Source of the DNA: JBGVSA01 sp049840475
GTDB taxonomy: Bacteria; Pseudomonadota; Gammaproteobacteria; Burkholderiales; Rhodocyclaceae
Direction of reading: 5' to 3'
Assembly: GCA_049840475.1 (NCBI GenBank)
Contig: JASGKX010000003.1
Location: 1,054,001-1,118,000 of the forward strand
DNA: 64,000 nucleotides
This document shows positions 26,723 to 34,237 of the stretch, piece by piece. The translations under genes and the position numbers were made by a program. Each line of letters starts with the position of its first letter. Within the stretch, counting starts at the first letter, position 1. The notes below the pieces were generated by a model. That model was not told where the DNA came from. It searched no databases and saw only the letters and a program-made list of their open reading frames with translations.

Positions 26723-27798
26723 CACGCGGCCCTCCCCAGCAGCGCCGGAGGCACACGACGCAAGGTCCACACCAAGGGCACCGTCAGGCATAGCGTGAGC
26801 ACCGTGACGCCAATCGCCCACAACGGCGTGTACTGATCTTCCACCGGCACCAGCCCGAGCGCGCTGGCCGTGCCGCTCACGACGCTGAACACCAGCATGT
26901 GCGTCGGGAAGATGATCAGCGTGTTGTCCGACAGCCAGCGCGCCACGCGCGAGGCCGGCGTCCTGTGCGCGCCGAGTACGACAAGCAATACCGCCAGCGT
27001 TGCGATGGGCACGTACAGCAAGGGCTCGGAACCGAACAGCATCTCTGCAAGGTCGGCGTGACCATTGGCGAACGACAGCAATATCCACGTCACCATCATG
27101 CACAGCAGGGCCGGCGCACCGACACGTGCGGCGCGCGCCAGAATCCATACGTTGTCACGGGCGTGCTGCCCCATCGCGTAGAACGGCAAGGCCACCCACA
27201 AGGTATCCAGTCCCAATGGCAGGCGATATTCCGGATCGCTCGCCAATGCGCAGACACCCACCGCGACCGCAGCCGACACCATCACCGTGGCGCGCGACGG
27301 CAACAGCTTGCGGATCGCGTGATAGGCCAGCGCGGTGAGCAACAGGCAGGGGAAGAACCACAGCGGCGGGTTGATGTAGAGGTCGCTCCCCAAGCCCGAG
27401 AACAGTCCGGCCAGCGGGTCGTGCCACGCGAGGTTTTCAAATCGCTCGGCCTTGTAGCCGATGTCGCGCGTAAGTAGCCAGTACAGGTACGAGATACCGA
27501 AAAAGAAGACATAGGGCACGGCCAGCGTACGCACCAGACGCACGCCAGCCGCGTTCACCGGATCGGTCAGCCGCGCCGGTTTGAGCAGGTAACCTGACAG
27601 GAAGAAGAACAACGGCATATGGAATCCGTAGATCAGGTTAAGCATGCCCGCCGGCATGCCTTTGCTATGCCCGAGCAACACCAGCACGATGCCCAGTGCC
27701 TTGGCGTTGTCAACAAATTTGTAGCGCGTCATGGGGCCCGTCGTGCCGACGGTGCGGGCACGCATCTGCGCGCTCGCTTCCAGTAGTTCGCTGTGCAT
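26722..27798 (-). CDS. Acyltransferase 3-type membrane protein
   Basis: A 358-aa polytopic protein related to the OafA/FhiA acyltransferases. The signature VLLGHSKGMPAG (conserved His) follows the first helix, and MPLFFFLSGYLLKPARL is the second block; RWLSDNTLIIFPTHML near the end matches the family's last helices. It would acylate a sugar of the repeat unit. The start at 27798 has GGAGAGGG nine bases upstream; an ATG at 27825 with AGGTG is a real alternative that adds nine residues. It is the first gene of the downstream EPS unit, immediately after the repeat region 28038-28838. Confidence 0.87.
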   Translation of the reverse strand: MHSELLEASAQMRARTVGTTGPMTRYKFVDNAKALGIVLVLLGHSKGMPAGMLNLIYGFHMPLFFFLSGYLLKPARLTDPVNAAGVRLVRTLAVPYVFFFGISYLYWLLTRDIGYKAERFENLAWHDPLAGLFSGLGSDLYINPPLWFFPCLLLTALAYHAIRKLLPSRATVMVSAAVAVGVCALASDPEYRLPLGLDTLWVALPFYAMGQHARDNVWILARAARVGAPALLCMMVTWILLSFANGHADLAEMLFGSEPLLYVPIATLAVLLVVLGAHRTPASRVARWLSDNTLIIFPTHMLVFSVVSGTASALGLVPVEDQYTPLWAIGVTVLTLCLTVPLVWTLRRVPPALLGRAA

Positions 27799-28037
27799 CG
27801 AGTTCTTCCCTCTCCATGACTTCACCTGGGGATGTGGTCTCGTCCGTCAGCAAATTGGCCCCTGTTCGCCAGCCGATATTCGCTCCTGCTTCCGAGTGCT
27901 CCGCACCGCTCGTGGCGGCGATCCGGCGCGCTGTCTTGCGCCGGTTCCTGTTCTCCAGCTCTCACCTGGTTTTCCGGGTTGCCCGCATGTCTTGGCATGG
28001 GGTCATGGGTATCTGGTGCTGCGCGGGCTTCTTTTTG

Positions 28038-28440
28038 AATGCCCTTTCTTGCTTGGGCTTTCGCCTATCAACCGAGGTCTCGACTGCTTGAGTGCGTTGG
28101 CCGGGAGTTCGCCCCGGCGGGCGAGTAACTTCTTTGTTATCGACAAAGAAGTCACCAAGAAAACGACCCCAGCATCGCCGCCAGCCTGCGGCTGGTCCCC
28201 TGCGCTACTCGTCAAGTCAGGCGGCTGCGGAACTCGTCGCTACGCTCCTCAAACAGTCCTCGCCGACCCGCTACGCGGGCAACCTGACTTGTCTGCGTTG
28301 CTCGGCGGCTCAAATGGGGCCGGCCACGTCCCGCCCCCCGATTCATCGGAGCTAAGAAGCTCCGCATTTACGCGTCCTACGAACTTCCTCGGCTGTCGTT
28401 TTGCACTGATCCGTTGGCGCATGGCGCACGCTGCGCGATG
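28038..28440 (+). repeat. Copy A of a dispersed repeat (one half of an inverted pair)
   Basis: This stretch and 28441-28838 match as inverted copies. The best blocks are 28097-28170 (about 73 bases with one mismatch) and a 47-base identical stretch near 28210-28258. It holds a perfect 10-bp hairpin (ACTTCTTTGT and complement, 28128-28152). Frames here read GVRPGGRVTSLLSTKK on both strands of the pair and have no protein character. It looks like one of the intergenic dispersed repeats common in Ralstonia and relatives (recollection). The preceding bases 27799-28037 show nothing I recognise. Confidence 0.75.
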
Positions 28441-28838
28441 ACCGCGCGTAGCGATCACTGAACGACAACTGGCGAATGAGTGCGTGGCGTCGGTGCCTCG
28501 CGAAGCGACAATGAGGGGCCTTTGACTTTCGCTCGACGAACCGTGCGGTGTGGTGTGGGCACCCCATTCAGTGTCGCCGAGCAGCACAGGGCGAGAAGGT
28601 TGCGGCGTAGCCGTCGGCGAGGACTGTTTGAGGAGCGTAGCGACGAGTTCCGCAGCCGCCTTCTCGACCGCGCAGCACAGGGGATCGGCCAACGGCCGAC
28701 GACGCTGTGGGGTCGCTTTCTTGGTGACTTCTTTGTCGATAACAAAGAAGTTACTCGCCCGCCGGGGCGAACTCCCGGCCAACACACCCACCCAGTCGAG
28801 ACTACTGTCAACATACGAAAGCGCACGCAAGAAAGGGC
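28441..28838 (-). repeat. Copy B of the dispersed repeat (inverted half)
   Basis: Mirror copy of 28038-28440, tail to tail with it. It has the same 10-bp hairpin at 28727-28751 and the shared block ending near 28788. Divergence from copy A is patchy (the segment between the two conserved blocks differs), so duplication is not recent or has been followed by indels. Bases 28839-28963 up to the epsG stop hold no gene. Confidence 0.72.
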
Positions 28839-28963
28839 CGTTACTTCGAGCCCGCCAAGCGTGAACTCGCGGCCAATGCATCTCAGCCGTCAAGACCAAC
28901 CTCGTGCAACAAGGAACCGAACAGGAAAGGGGCTTCACCCGAGCGCCAAGATCGGCGCTGCAT

Positions 28964-29911
28964 TCAATAGCCATTGAGCACCGACCCCACCACCACTGCC
29001 CCCGACTGGCTGATGCCATTCGTCAGCGAGCGCACCGCATTCACTGGCGTCGCGTTCTTGCGCGCCACCACCACCGCTGCCCCCGCCCGCAACGACGCCA
29101 CGTAGGCATCCGCCGACAGCGCCGCTGCCGGGGTGTCCATGACGATCACGTCGAACGAATCGGACGCTTCGTCCAGCACCGCGCGGAATTGCTCGCGTTC
29201 GATCAGCTCTTGCGGATTGGGAGGAATGGGCCCTGCGGGCAGCACGGACAGACCCAGCAGATCATTGATGCGCACCACCGCTTCCGAAACATCAGCGCGG
29301 CGCGCCAGCAGACTTGAAAGGCCGACGCGGTTCTCCAGCTTGAACATCTTGTGCATCGACGGATTGCGCAGGTCGGCGTCGACCAGCAGCGTGCGCTCAC
29401 CCAGTTGCGAGAAGACGACCGCCAGGTTCGCTGCGATGAAGCTGCGCCCCTCGTACCGTTGCGCGCTGGTGATGGCGATCATCTTGCGGCCGCGGTCAGG
29501 GTCGAGCCAGCGCATCATCAACTGGCTGCGCAACGCGCGCATCTGCTCGACCACGCTTGAGTTCGGCCGGAATGCGGCGATGAGTTTTTCCGACAGGCGC
29601 GTGTCACCCGGTATGACGTACGGGTGATCGAATTGCCGCGCCAGCGCGTAGCGGATGTCTTCCGCCTTGAGCAGACCAAGCTTGAGGCCAGCCTCGCCAA
29701 AACGCAGGTTGCGTTGCTGTTGTTCTTCGATGATGAAGTCAACTTCCTGCGGCGACAGTCGGCCGGCTTCCATCAGGATCGCGCCGATCGATCGGCCGCG
29801 CGGCGCCAGCGGAGCACCGCCGGCAATGTTCATGTCCATGGGCTTTTCCTCCCTGGCGGCACGCCCCAGGGGCGTGGCGACTGCGCGTGGCGTGGCGGGC
29901 ATCGGTTTCAT
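28964..29911 (-). CDS. epsG: Chain-length/tyrosine-kinase-type EPS protein (EpsG-like)
   Basis: A 315-aa BY-kinase-like ATPase that partners the Wzz-type protein encoded next door. The N-terminal region (about 45-105; RSIGAILMEAGRLSPQEVDFI) resembles a GspE-type N-terminal fold. The nucleotide site reads SAQRYEGRSFIAANLA, an unusual P-loop with Arg where Lys is normal; the Walker A' motif is LLVDADLRNP and Walker B VIVMDTPAA. Only one tyrosine ends the chain (VLNGY), not the usual Tyr cluster. The ATG at 29911 has GGAAAGG eight bases upstream; an ATG at 29935 is weaker. It follows epsF by 31 bases. It probably sets polymer length or triggers synthesis by binding EpsF. Confidence 0.88.
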   Translation of the reverse strand: MKPMPATPRAVATPLGRAAREEKPMDMNIAGGAPLAPRGRSIGAILMEAGRLSPQEVDFIIEEQQQRNLRFGEAGLKLGLLKAEDIRYALARQFDHPYVIPGDTRLSEKLIAAFRPNSSVVEQMRALRSQLMMRWLDPDRGRKMIAITSAQRYEGRSFIAANLAVVFSQLGERTLLVDADLRNPSMHKMFKLENRVGLSSLLARRADVSEAVVRINDLLGLSVLPAGPIPPNPQELIEREQFRAVLDEASDSFDVIVMDTPAAALSADAYVASLRAGAAVVVARKNATPVNAVRSLTNGISQSGAVVVGSVLNGY

Positions 29912-29942
29912 ACGGTTTCCCTTTCCGGCATCCATGCGTTCG

Positions 29943-31325
29943 TCAGGCGTGCGAGTGGGTCAGCAGCCACTGGCGGCGATTGCTCGGTGCTGCGCCGACG
30001 TTGGCCAGAACGGGCACGTTGAGCACGTCGAGCAGGTCGTCGTCGCTGCGCACGCGGCGGTTGGTCAGCTCCAGCAGGATCGCCAGTGCGATGCCAAGGA
30101 AGCCGCCAAGTGCAATGCCGACAATGCCGTTGAGCAAAAAGCGCGGGCTCGACGGGTTCTGCGGTGCGGTGGCGGCAGTCAGGATGACGGCGTTGGTCTG
30201 TTGCGTCTGGCTTTCGAGGTTGGTCTGCGCCAGCCGTTGCGTGACAAGGTCATAGGCCTTCTGGGCGGCGTCAACGTCGCGTTGCAGGACGGCGATGTCG
30301 TCACGCTGCTGCTTGAGCGACAGTACGCGTTGGCGTTGCGCTTCCAGCGCGCTGCGCACCTCGGCCTCTCGCGAGAGGTTCACCTGGTTCGCCGTGCCGA
30401 GCGAGGTCGCGATCTTGTTGGTCTCTTGCGAGATGCGTGCGCGCAGCGACGCGATTTCGCCTTCGACGCGCTGCATCTCCGGGTGATTGGAGCCGAGCCG
30501 GGTGGCCAGATCATCGCGGCGTGCTTCGGCGCGCGACAGATCCCCCTTCAGGCCACTGATCAGCGGGTTCTGCAGAACCTCCGGCAGGGTGTCGCGATTG
30601 CCGGAAGCCTGCGCCTGCCGCGATTGACTGTCGGCGCGCAGAGCCTGGACGGCAACGAGTTGGGACGACAGTTCGGAGAGGCGCGCGTTTTCGATGTCGT
30701 ACTGGTCGTTGGAGCCCACGATGCCTTTGGCGCGCTGCACGTCGGAGAGCCTTTTCTGTGCCGATTCGAGGTTGGCGCGCAGCACGCGGGTGCGGTCTTC
30801 AAACCAGCCGGCGTACTGGCGAGCCGGCTCCACCTTCAAATCGATGGCGGTGTCGAGATAGGCCTGCGCGATGCCATTGGCGAGCGTCGCGGCCATCTTC
30901 GGATCGTTCCACGTCACCGCCACCGTCAGCACGTTGCTGTTACGGCCCGGCGCCACGGCCAGCCGTTGGAGCAGCAGCTTGGCGATCCACACGTTGATGT
31001 CACCCTCGCCTTCCGTCAACTTCTGCCATGCCTTCTGAAAGCGCGGATCGTCGGCGAGCTTGAGGTTCTTCACCACACGCAGGGCGACGCGTTCGCTGGC
31101 GATGATGTCAACCTGCGTGGCCATGTAGCTGGCCTGCGCCTGCGTGGGCATGAGTGCGCCCATGATCGGGTCTTGCTTGGCGTCGACCACCACCGAAGTG
31201 GAAGCGGTGTATTGGCGCGTCATCATCAAGGTAACGGCGCATACGATGAGCGTGACGGTAATGGTCGCGCCCAGCACCACGCCGCGCCGGGCGGCCAGGA
31301 TGCGGAAGAGTTGCTGAAGGCTCAT
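29943..31325 (-). CDS. epsF: Wzz/chain-length determinant protein (EpsF-like)
   Basis: A 460-aa polysaccharide co-polymerase. One membrane helix lies at about 15-36 and a second near 405-428, with a long periplasmic coiled-coil between them (for example about 160-385, rich in Arg, Glu, Gln). Wzz features: VDAKQDPIMG near 48 and the C-terminal PSSPRFLLNGIVGIALGGFLG. The C-terminus extends into the cytoplasm (NRRVRSDDDLLDVLNVPVLANV), where it would contact EpsG. The start has a GGAGCC-type site just upstream (AAGGAGCCCCGCGCC). It overlaps nothing but sits 13 bases after epsE. It controls chain length and forms part of the export conduit. Confidence 0.93.
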   Translation of the reverse strand: MSLQQLFRILAARRGVVLGATITVTLIVCAVTLMMTRQYTASTSVVVDAKQDPIMGALMPTQAQASYMATQVDIIASERVALRVVKNLKLADDPRFQKAWQKLTEGEGDINVWIAKLLLQRLAVAPGRNSNVLTVAVTWNDPKMAATLANGIAQAYLDTAIDLKVEPARQYAGWFEDRTRVLRANLESAQKRLSDVQRAKGIVGSNDQYDIENARLSELSSQLVAVQALRADSQSRQAQASGNRDTLPEVLQNPLISGLKGDLSRAEARRDDLATRLGSNHPEMQRVEGEIASLRARISQETNKIATSLGTANQVNLSREAEVRSALEAQRQRVLSLKQQRDDIAVLQRDVDAAQKAYDLVTQRLAQTNLESQTQQTNAVILTAATAPQNPSSPRFLLNGIVGIALGGFLGIALAILLELTNRRVRSDDDLLDVLNVPVLANVGAAPSNRRQWLLTHSHA

Positions 31326-31338
31326 GGCGCGGGGCTCC

Positions 31339-32254
31339 TTAGAAGAGACTTTCCTTGATGTACAGAATGTCGTCCGGCTGCAACGTGTCGTTCATCTTCG
31401 GTTGCAGCACGGCGACCTTGCCGCTGGTGTCCTTGCGATGGAGCTGCATGCCGCGCGTGGTGCCGCGCGGCGTGACGCCACCGCCTGCGGCGAGCGCCTG
31501 CATGACGGTCATGCCGCGTTCGAGTCGCAACATGCCCGGGTGCTGCACTTCGCCGTAGATGTAGAAGGCCGGCGCGCGATGCACATAGACGGTGTCGCCC
31601 GAAGACAGCACGACGTCGTCATCGGTGCGCCCGTTGAGGAACATGCTGGCCACGTCGATCTGTCGCGAGAACGGCTTGCCGTTGCGCACACCGGTGATGA
31701 CCACGATGTCGCCGCCGCTGGGCGCCACGCCGCCGGCCGTGGCGATCATGTCCGTCAAGCGCACGCCGGTGGTTTCCAGCGGATAGCGGCCCGGCTTGTT
31801 CAACCTGTCCGAGCACGGCGACCTGATTGCCCTGGTTCTGCGTGACGAGCATCGTCACCTGCGGCTGCTTCACGTAGTTACCGTCGCGCAGCAGCGTGGC
31901 GATCTTCTTTTCGGCGTCAGCCAGTGAGAGGCCGCCGACCTGCACGTTGCCGACCAGCGGAAAGGTGATCGCGCCCGCCTCCGACACACGTGTCTCGGTG
32001 GTGAGATCGGGGTTCTGGAACACGTTGATGCGCACGATGTCCCCCGCCCCCAACACATAATCGCGGGCGATCTGGGCCGGCGTGGGCGCGGCGGGCGATA
32101 CCGGTGGCGTGGGCTGCGTTGCCGCCTGCTCGACCGGGGCCTGCATCAGCGGTCCCTGCGGAATGGTCTGTGTCTGCGCCAACACGGGCGTGGCGATCAT
32201 GGCCACGGCGGAAAAAGCGATCACGCGGTTTCGTACGGCGGTCTGGATACTCAT
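31339..32254 (-). pseudogene. epsE: Polysaccharide export outer-membrane protein (EpsE/Wza-like), +1 frameshift
   Basis: With one base removed the gene encodes 304 residues: a signal peptide ending TPVLAQ, a Poly_export domain (YVLGAGDIVRINVFQNPDL, about 65-150) and SLBB domains (VNKPGRYPLETTGVRLTDM and HPGMLRLERGMTVMQALAAGGG). Wza-type proteins form the outer-membrane pore for the polymer. The frame breaks at 31798-31804 (coding strand GTTGAAC) near residue 151, where VAVLGQV should continue into NKPGRYPL. The length 3n+1 supports one inserted base. As written, only the first half of the pore domain is made and export would fail. The start follows GGAGGCGCG and no other frame competes. Sequencing error is possible. 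Confidence 0.88.
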
Positions 32255-32303
32255 CGCGCCTCCTCTGGGGTTCTGTCGAATCGTTATGGGTGTCACGCTA
32301 TTG

Positions 32304-33308
32304 CTACTCGCTTGCGACATGACGTTGTCCATCGAAGCTGTCTGCCGAGCGGGTTCCGCGCGCGGCAAGAATCAGGGGTGAGGCCACGCCGGCAGTGGTG
32401 GAACGTGCAAATTCGCCGAGTTTTTCGATGCGCGCCGAAGCCCTCAGCTCGCTGACTTCCTGCTCGGCGCGTTCCAGCCGGCGTTGATTGGTCAGGTACT
32501 GCGTGATCTGTGGCGTAGCGACGGCGATGTCGATGGGCTCCAGACGCGACGAACTCAGTTGCACGATCTCGACGTCGTCGCCATCGACCGTCATCGCCAG
32601 TTGCCCGTCGCGCATGCGCGCCAGCCGCGGCAGCGCTTCCATGGGGATCAGCTCGGCGGGCTTCTGCGTGGCGCTGTCGACGAACTCCACGTCGTTGTGC
32701 TGCAGCCACGGCATGAGATCCGGCAGACCACGAGCTCGTGTCACCTGGCTCTGGATTTCGCCTGCGCGTTCGCGCATGCCCGGCAGACTGAGCACGCGGA
32801 AGCTGTACACACGTCGCCGCGAGAACAGATCCGGGTGCTGCTGGTAGTACTGGCGTACTTCCTGCCGCGTCGGCGCGGTGATGTCGTTGGAGATGTCGTC
32901 GAGGTACGCGCGACGCAGGATGTCGCGGCGAGCGGCATCCATTTCGCGGGCGACCTGCGGGTCGCGATCCACCTTCTTTTCGATGGCGCGCTGCACGACC
33001 ACTTGTTCGTCAATGAGACGGTCCAGCACCTTTCCGGCTGTGACCGGGTCGGCTTGCGGCGCGCTCGTGACGCCCAAGGCATCGATGACCCGATCTCGCG
33101 TGATCGGGTCGCCATTCACCGTCGCGACGGTGGCGATCGCCTGCGAACTGTCATCCGCAGCGACGGCAGCCGGGCGCGAACAGGCGCACACCAGCACGGC
33201 GCATGCACCGGCGACAATGCCGATGGCGGGATTGCCGATCGCTCTCTGCTGGAGCCCCGCGTGGATCGATCTGTCGGGGACCACATAATGTTCGTATTCG
33301 TTCAGCAT
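32304..33308 (-). CDS. epsD: EpsD-type peptidyl-prolyl isomerase homologue
   Basis: A 334-aa protein of the SurA/PpiC-like family found in EPS clusters. A membrane or lipoprotein-type N-terminus (VAGACAVLVCACS, lipobox-like) precedes a SurA N-domain (ATVNGDPITRDRVIDALG, about 64-81) and a rotamase-like region (RQEVRQYYQQHPDLFSRRRVYSFRVLSLP). It lacks the canonical parvulin active-site histidines as far as I can judge, so chaperone function is more likely than catalysis. Start at 33308 gives the cysteine at about residue 43 an unusually long leader; a later start is possible. It precedes epsE by 49 bases and would assist pore or export protein assembly. Confidence 0.85.
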   Translation of the reverse strand: MLNEYEHYVVPDRSIHAGLQQRAIGNPAIGIVAGACAVLVCACSRPAAVAADDSSQAIATVATVNGDPITRDRVIDALGVTSAPQADPVTAGKVLDRLIDEQVVVQRAIEKKVDRDPQVAREMDAARRDILRRAYLDDISNDITAPTRQEVRQYYQQHPDLFSRRRVYSFRVLSLPGMRERAGEIQSQVTRARGLPDLMPWLQHNDVEFVDSATQKPAELIPMEALPRLARMRDGQLAMTVDGDDVEIVQLSSSRLEPIDIAVATPQITQYLTNQRRLERAEQEVSELRASARIEKLGEFARSTTAGVASPLILAARGTRSADSFDGQRHVASE

Positions 33309-33346
33309 ACGGATTCCTGTCCGGCGCGGTCGTGCCGCTAAACTCC

Positions 33347-33454
33347 CCCCTGCACGCCAGGCGCGCAGGGGTCCGCTCTGCAGGAGAAGCGTGCTACCGC
33401 TGCTCCTGTCCTCACCGTATGTTGTGGAGTCATCCGAGGAGGCATTCGCCTCCT
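33347..33454 (-). other. Two hairpins between the small secreted protein gene and epsD
   Basis: The 220-base interval 33309-33528 holds a 7-bp stem CCCCTGC/GCAGGGG (33347-33371) and a 7-bp stem AGGAGGC/GCCTCCT (33437-33454, loop ATTC). No T-run follows, so they look like mRNA processing or attenuation structures that would let the first gene be expressed above epsD. Function inferred. Confidence 0.4.
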
Positions 33455-33528
33455 GCGCGTTATGCGCCGTCGGGCCGGGCGGCCCTGCCGGAAGACAAGA
33501 TGCGGCGCAAAGGCCGCGCGGCGTGACG

Positions 33529-33924
33529 TCAGTTGTTCAGCCGGCGCATCACCGTAAAGAGGATCATGCCAAGTCCTGCCAGGACGCTGGCATAGAGGCC
33601 ATGCCTGCCGGGCACGCGAGACGGTGCCTCGAAGCTGGATTCGTACGAGGCGGCGACGAGCTGCCCTTCTCCGGCGTAGCGCGAACCGCCGGTAGCGCGC
33701 GTGTCGCGGCTGAACGCTGCGGGAACGACGTCGGCCGGGCTGCCCAGACGCGCCAGGCTGACCCTGACGCTGTGCGCGCTGGAGGCGGCTGCGAAGGAAC
33801 CCACGGTCGATGCAACCGACCCGCCTTGCAGATCACCATCGATACGACCACCGCTCTCCGCGGCGAACAGCGGAGCGCTGCCCAGGGCCAATACAAGCAT
33901 TGCTGTGACGGAAGTGACTCTCAT
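33529..33924 (-). CDS. Small secreted protein with PEP-CTERM-like tail
   Basis: A 131-aa protein with a signal peptide (residues 1-21, ending PLFA) and a glycine/serine-rich, low-complexity middle. Its last 28 residues (VPGRHGLYASVLAGLGMILF, then a short basic end RRLNN) have the order of a PEP-CTERM sorting tail: a Pro-containing motif, a hydrophobic helix with LAGLG, and a basic cluster. The Pro-Glu-Pro box itself is absent (PGR in its place). It heads the epsD-E-F-G unit. Exosortase-type clusters carry such substrates beside EpsD/E/F/G/L, but no exosortase is visible. It is probably a cell-surface or matrix component made with the EPS. Confidence 0.72.
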   Translation of the reverse strand: MRVTSVTAMLVLALGSAPLFAAESGGRIDGDLQGGSVASTVGSFAAASSAHSVRVSLARLGSPADVVPAAFSRDTRATGGSRYAGEGQLVAASYESSFEAPSRVPGRHGLYASVLAGLGMILFTVMRRLNN

Positions 33925-33992
33925 GATTCAACTCCTTCATCCAGACCGTGTTGCGAGTCGTCGCCCGTGATGCGCACGTCATGAGCGACGTT

Positions 33993-34031
33993 TTGCATAT
34001 GCAAGACATTGCAAACTTACATTGCTGCAAT
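33993..34031. promoter_or_regulatory. Cluster of TGCA palindromes before the small secreted protein gene
   Basis: TTGCATATGCAA (33993-34004) is a perfect 12-bp palindrome; ATTGCTGCAAT (34021-34031) is an 11-base palindrome with a central base, and a TTGCAAA repeat lies between. They sit 69-107 bases upstream of the start at 33924, inside the 313-base gap to epsL. This is where the promoter of the epsD-G unit should be, so they are candidate operators. No T-rich tract or other gene is seen in the gap. Confidence 0.45.
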
Positions 34032-34237
34032 GCAACACTAGTCCAGCCAATTACACGATTCGATTAGATGTTTTCGATCTTTCGATCAGCCAAATTTATG
34101 CGTGCGCGGTGCGCTGTCGTTTTTGGCGAATGCGGTTCGAGAACCGTCGAATTCGCCTGTCTCCAACACGTCCTGCTGCCCTTCGGATACGGGTTCTGTT
34201 GCAGCGCCTCGCGGGCCTTTCCCCGCTGGCAGCAAGA

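Noticed and set aside
28092..28826. Frames of 87-123 codons in the inverted repeat region that read GVRPGGRVTSLLS on both strands
   Set aside because: They arise from repeat copies in opposite orientations, lack ribosome sites and have no protein-like composition; treated as non-coding repeats.
28964..31358. Long plus-strand frames opposite epsG and epsF
   Set aside because: Same reason: no domain, no ribosome site, antisense to well-supported genes.
5803..31804. Programmed ribosomal frameshifting as the explanation of the three broken frames
   Set aside because: The sites have no slippery heptamer, no stimulatory structure that I can see, and the genes (lyases, export pore) are not known to use recoding.
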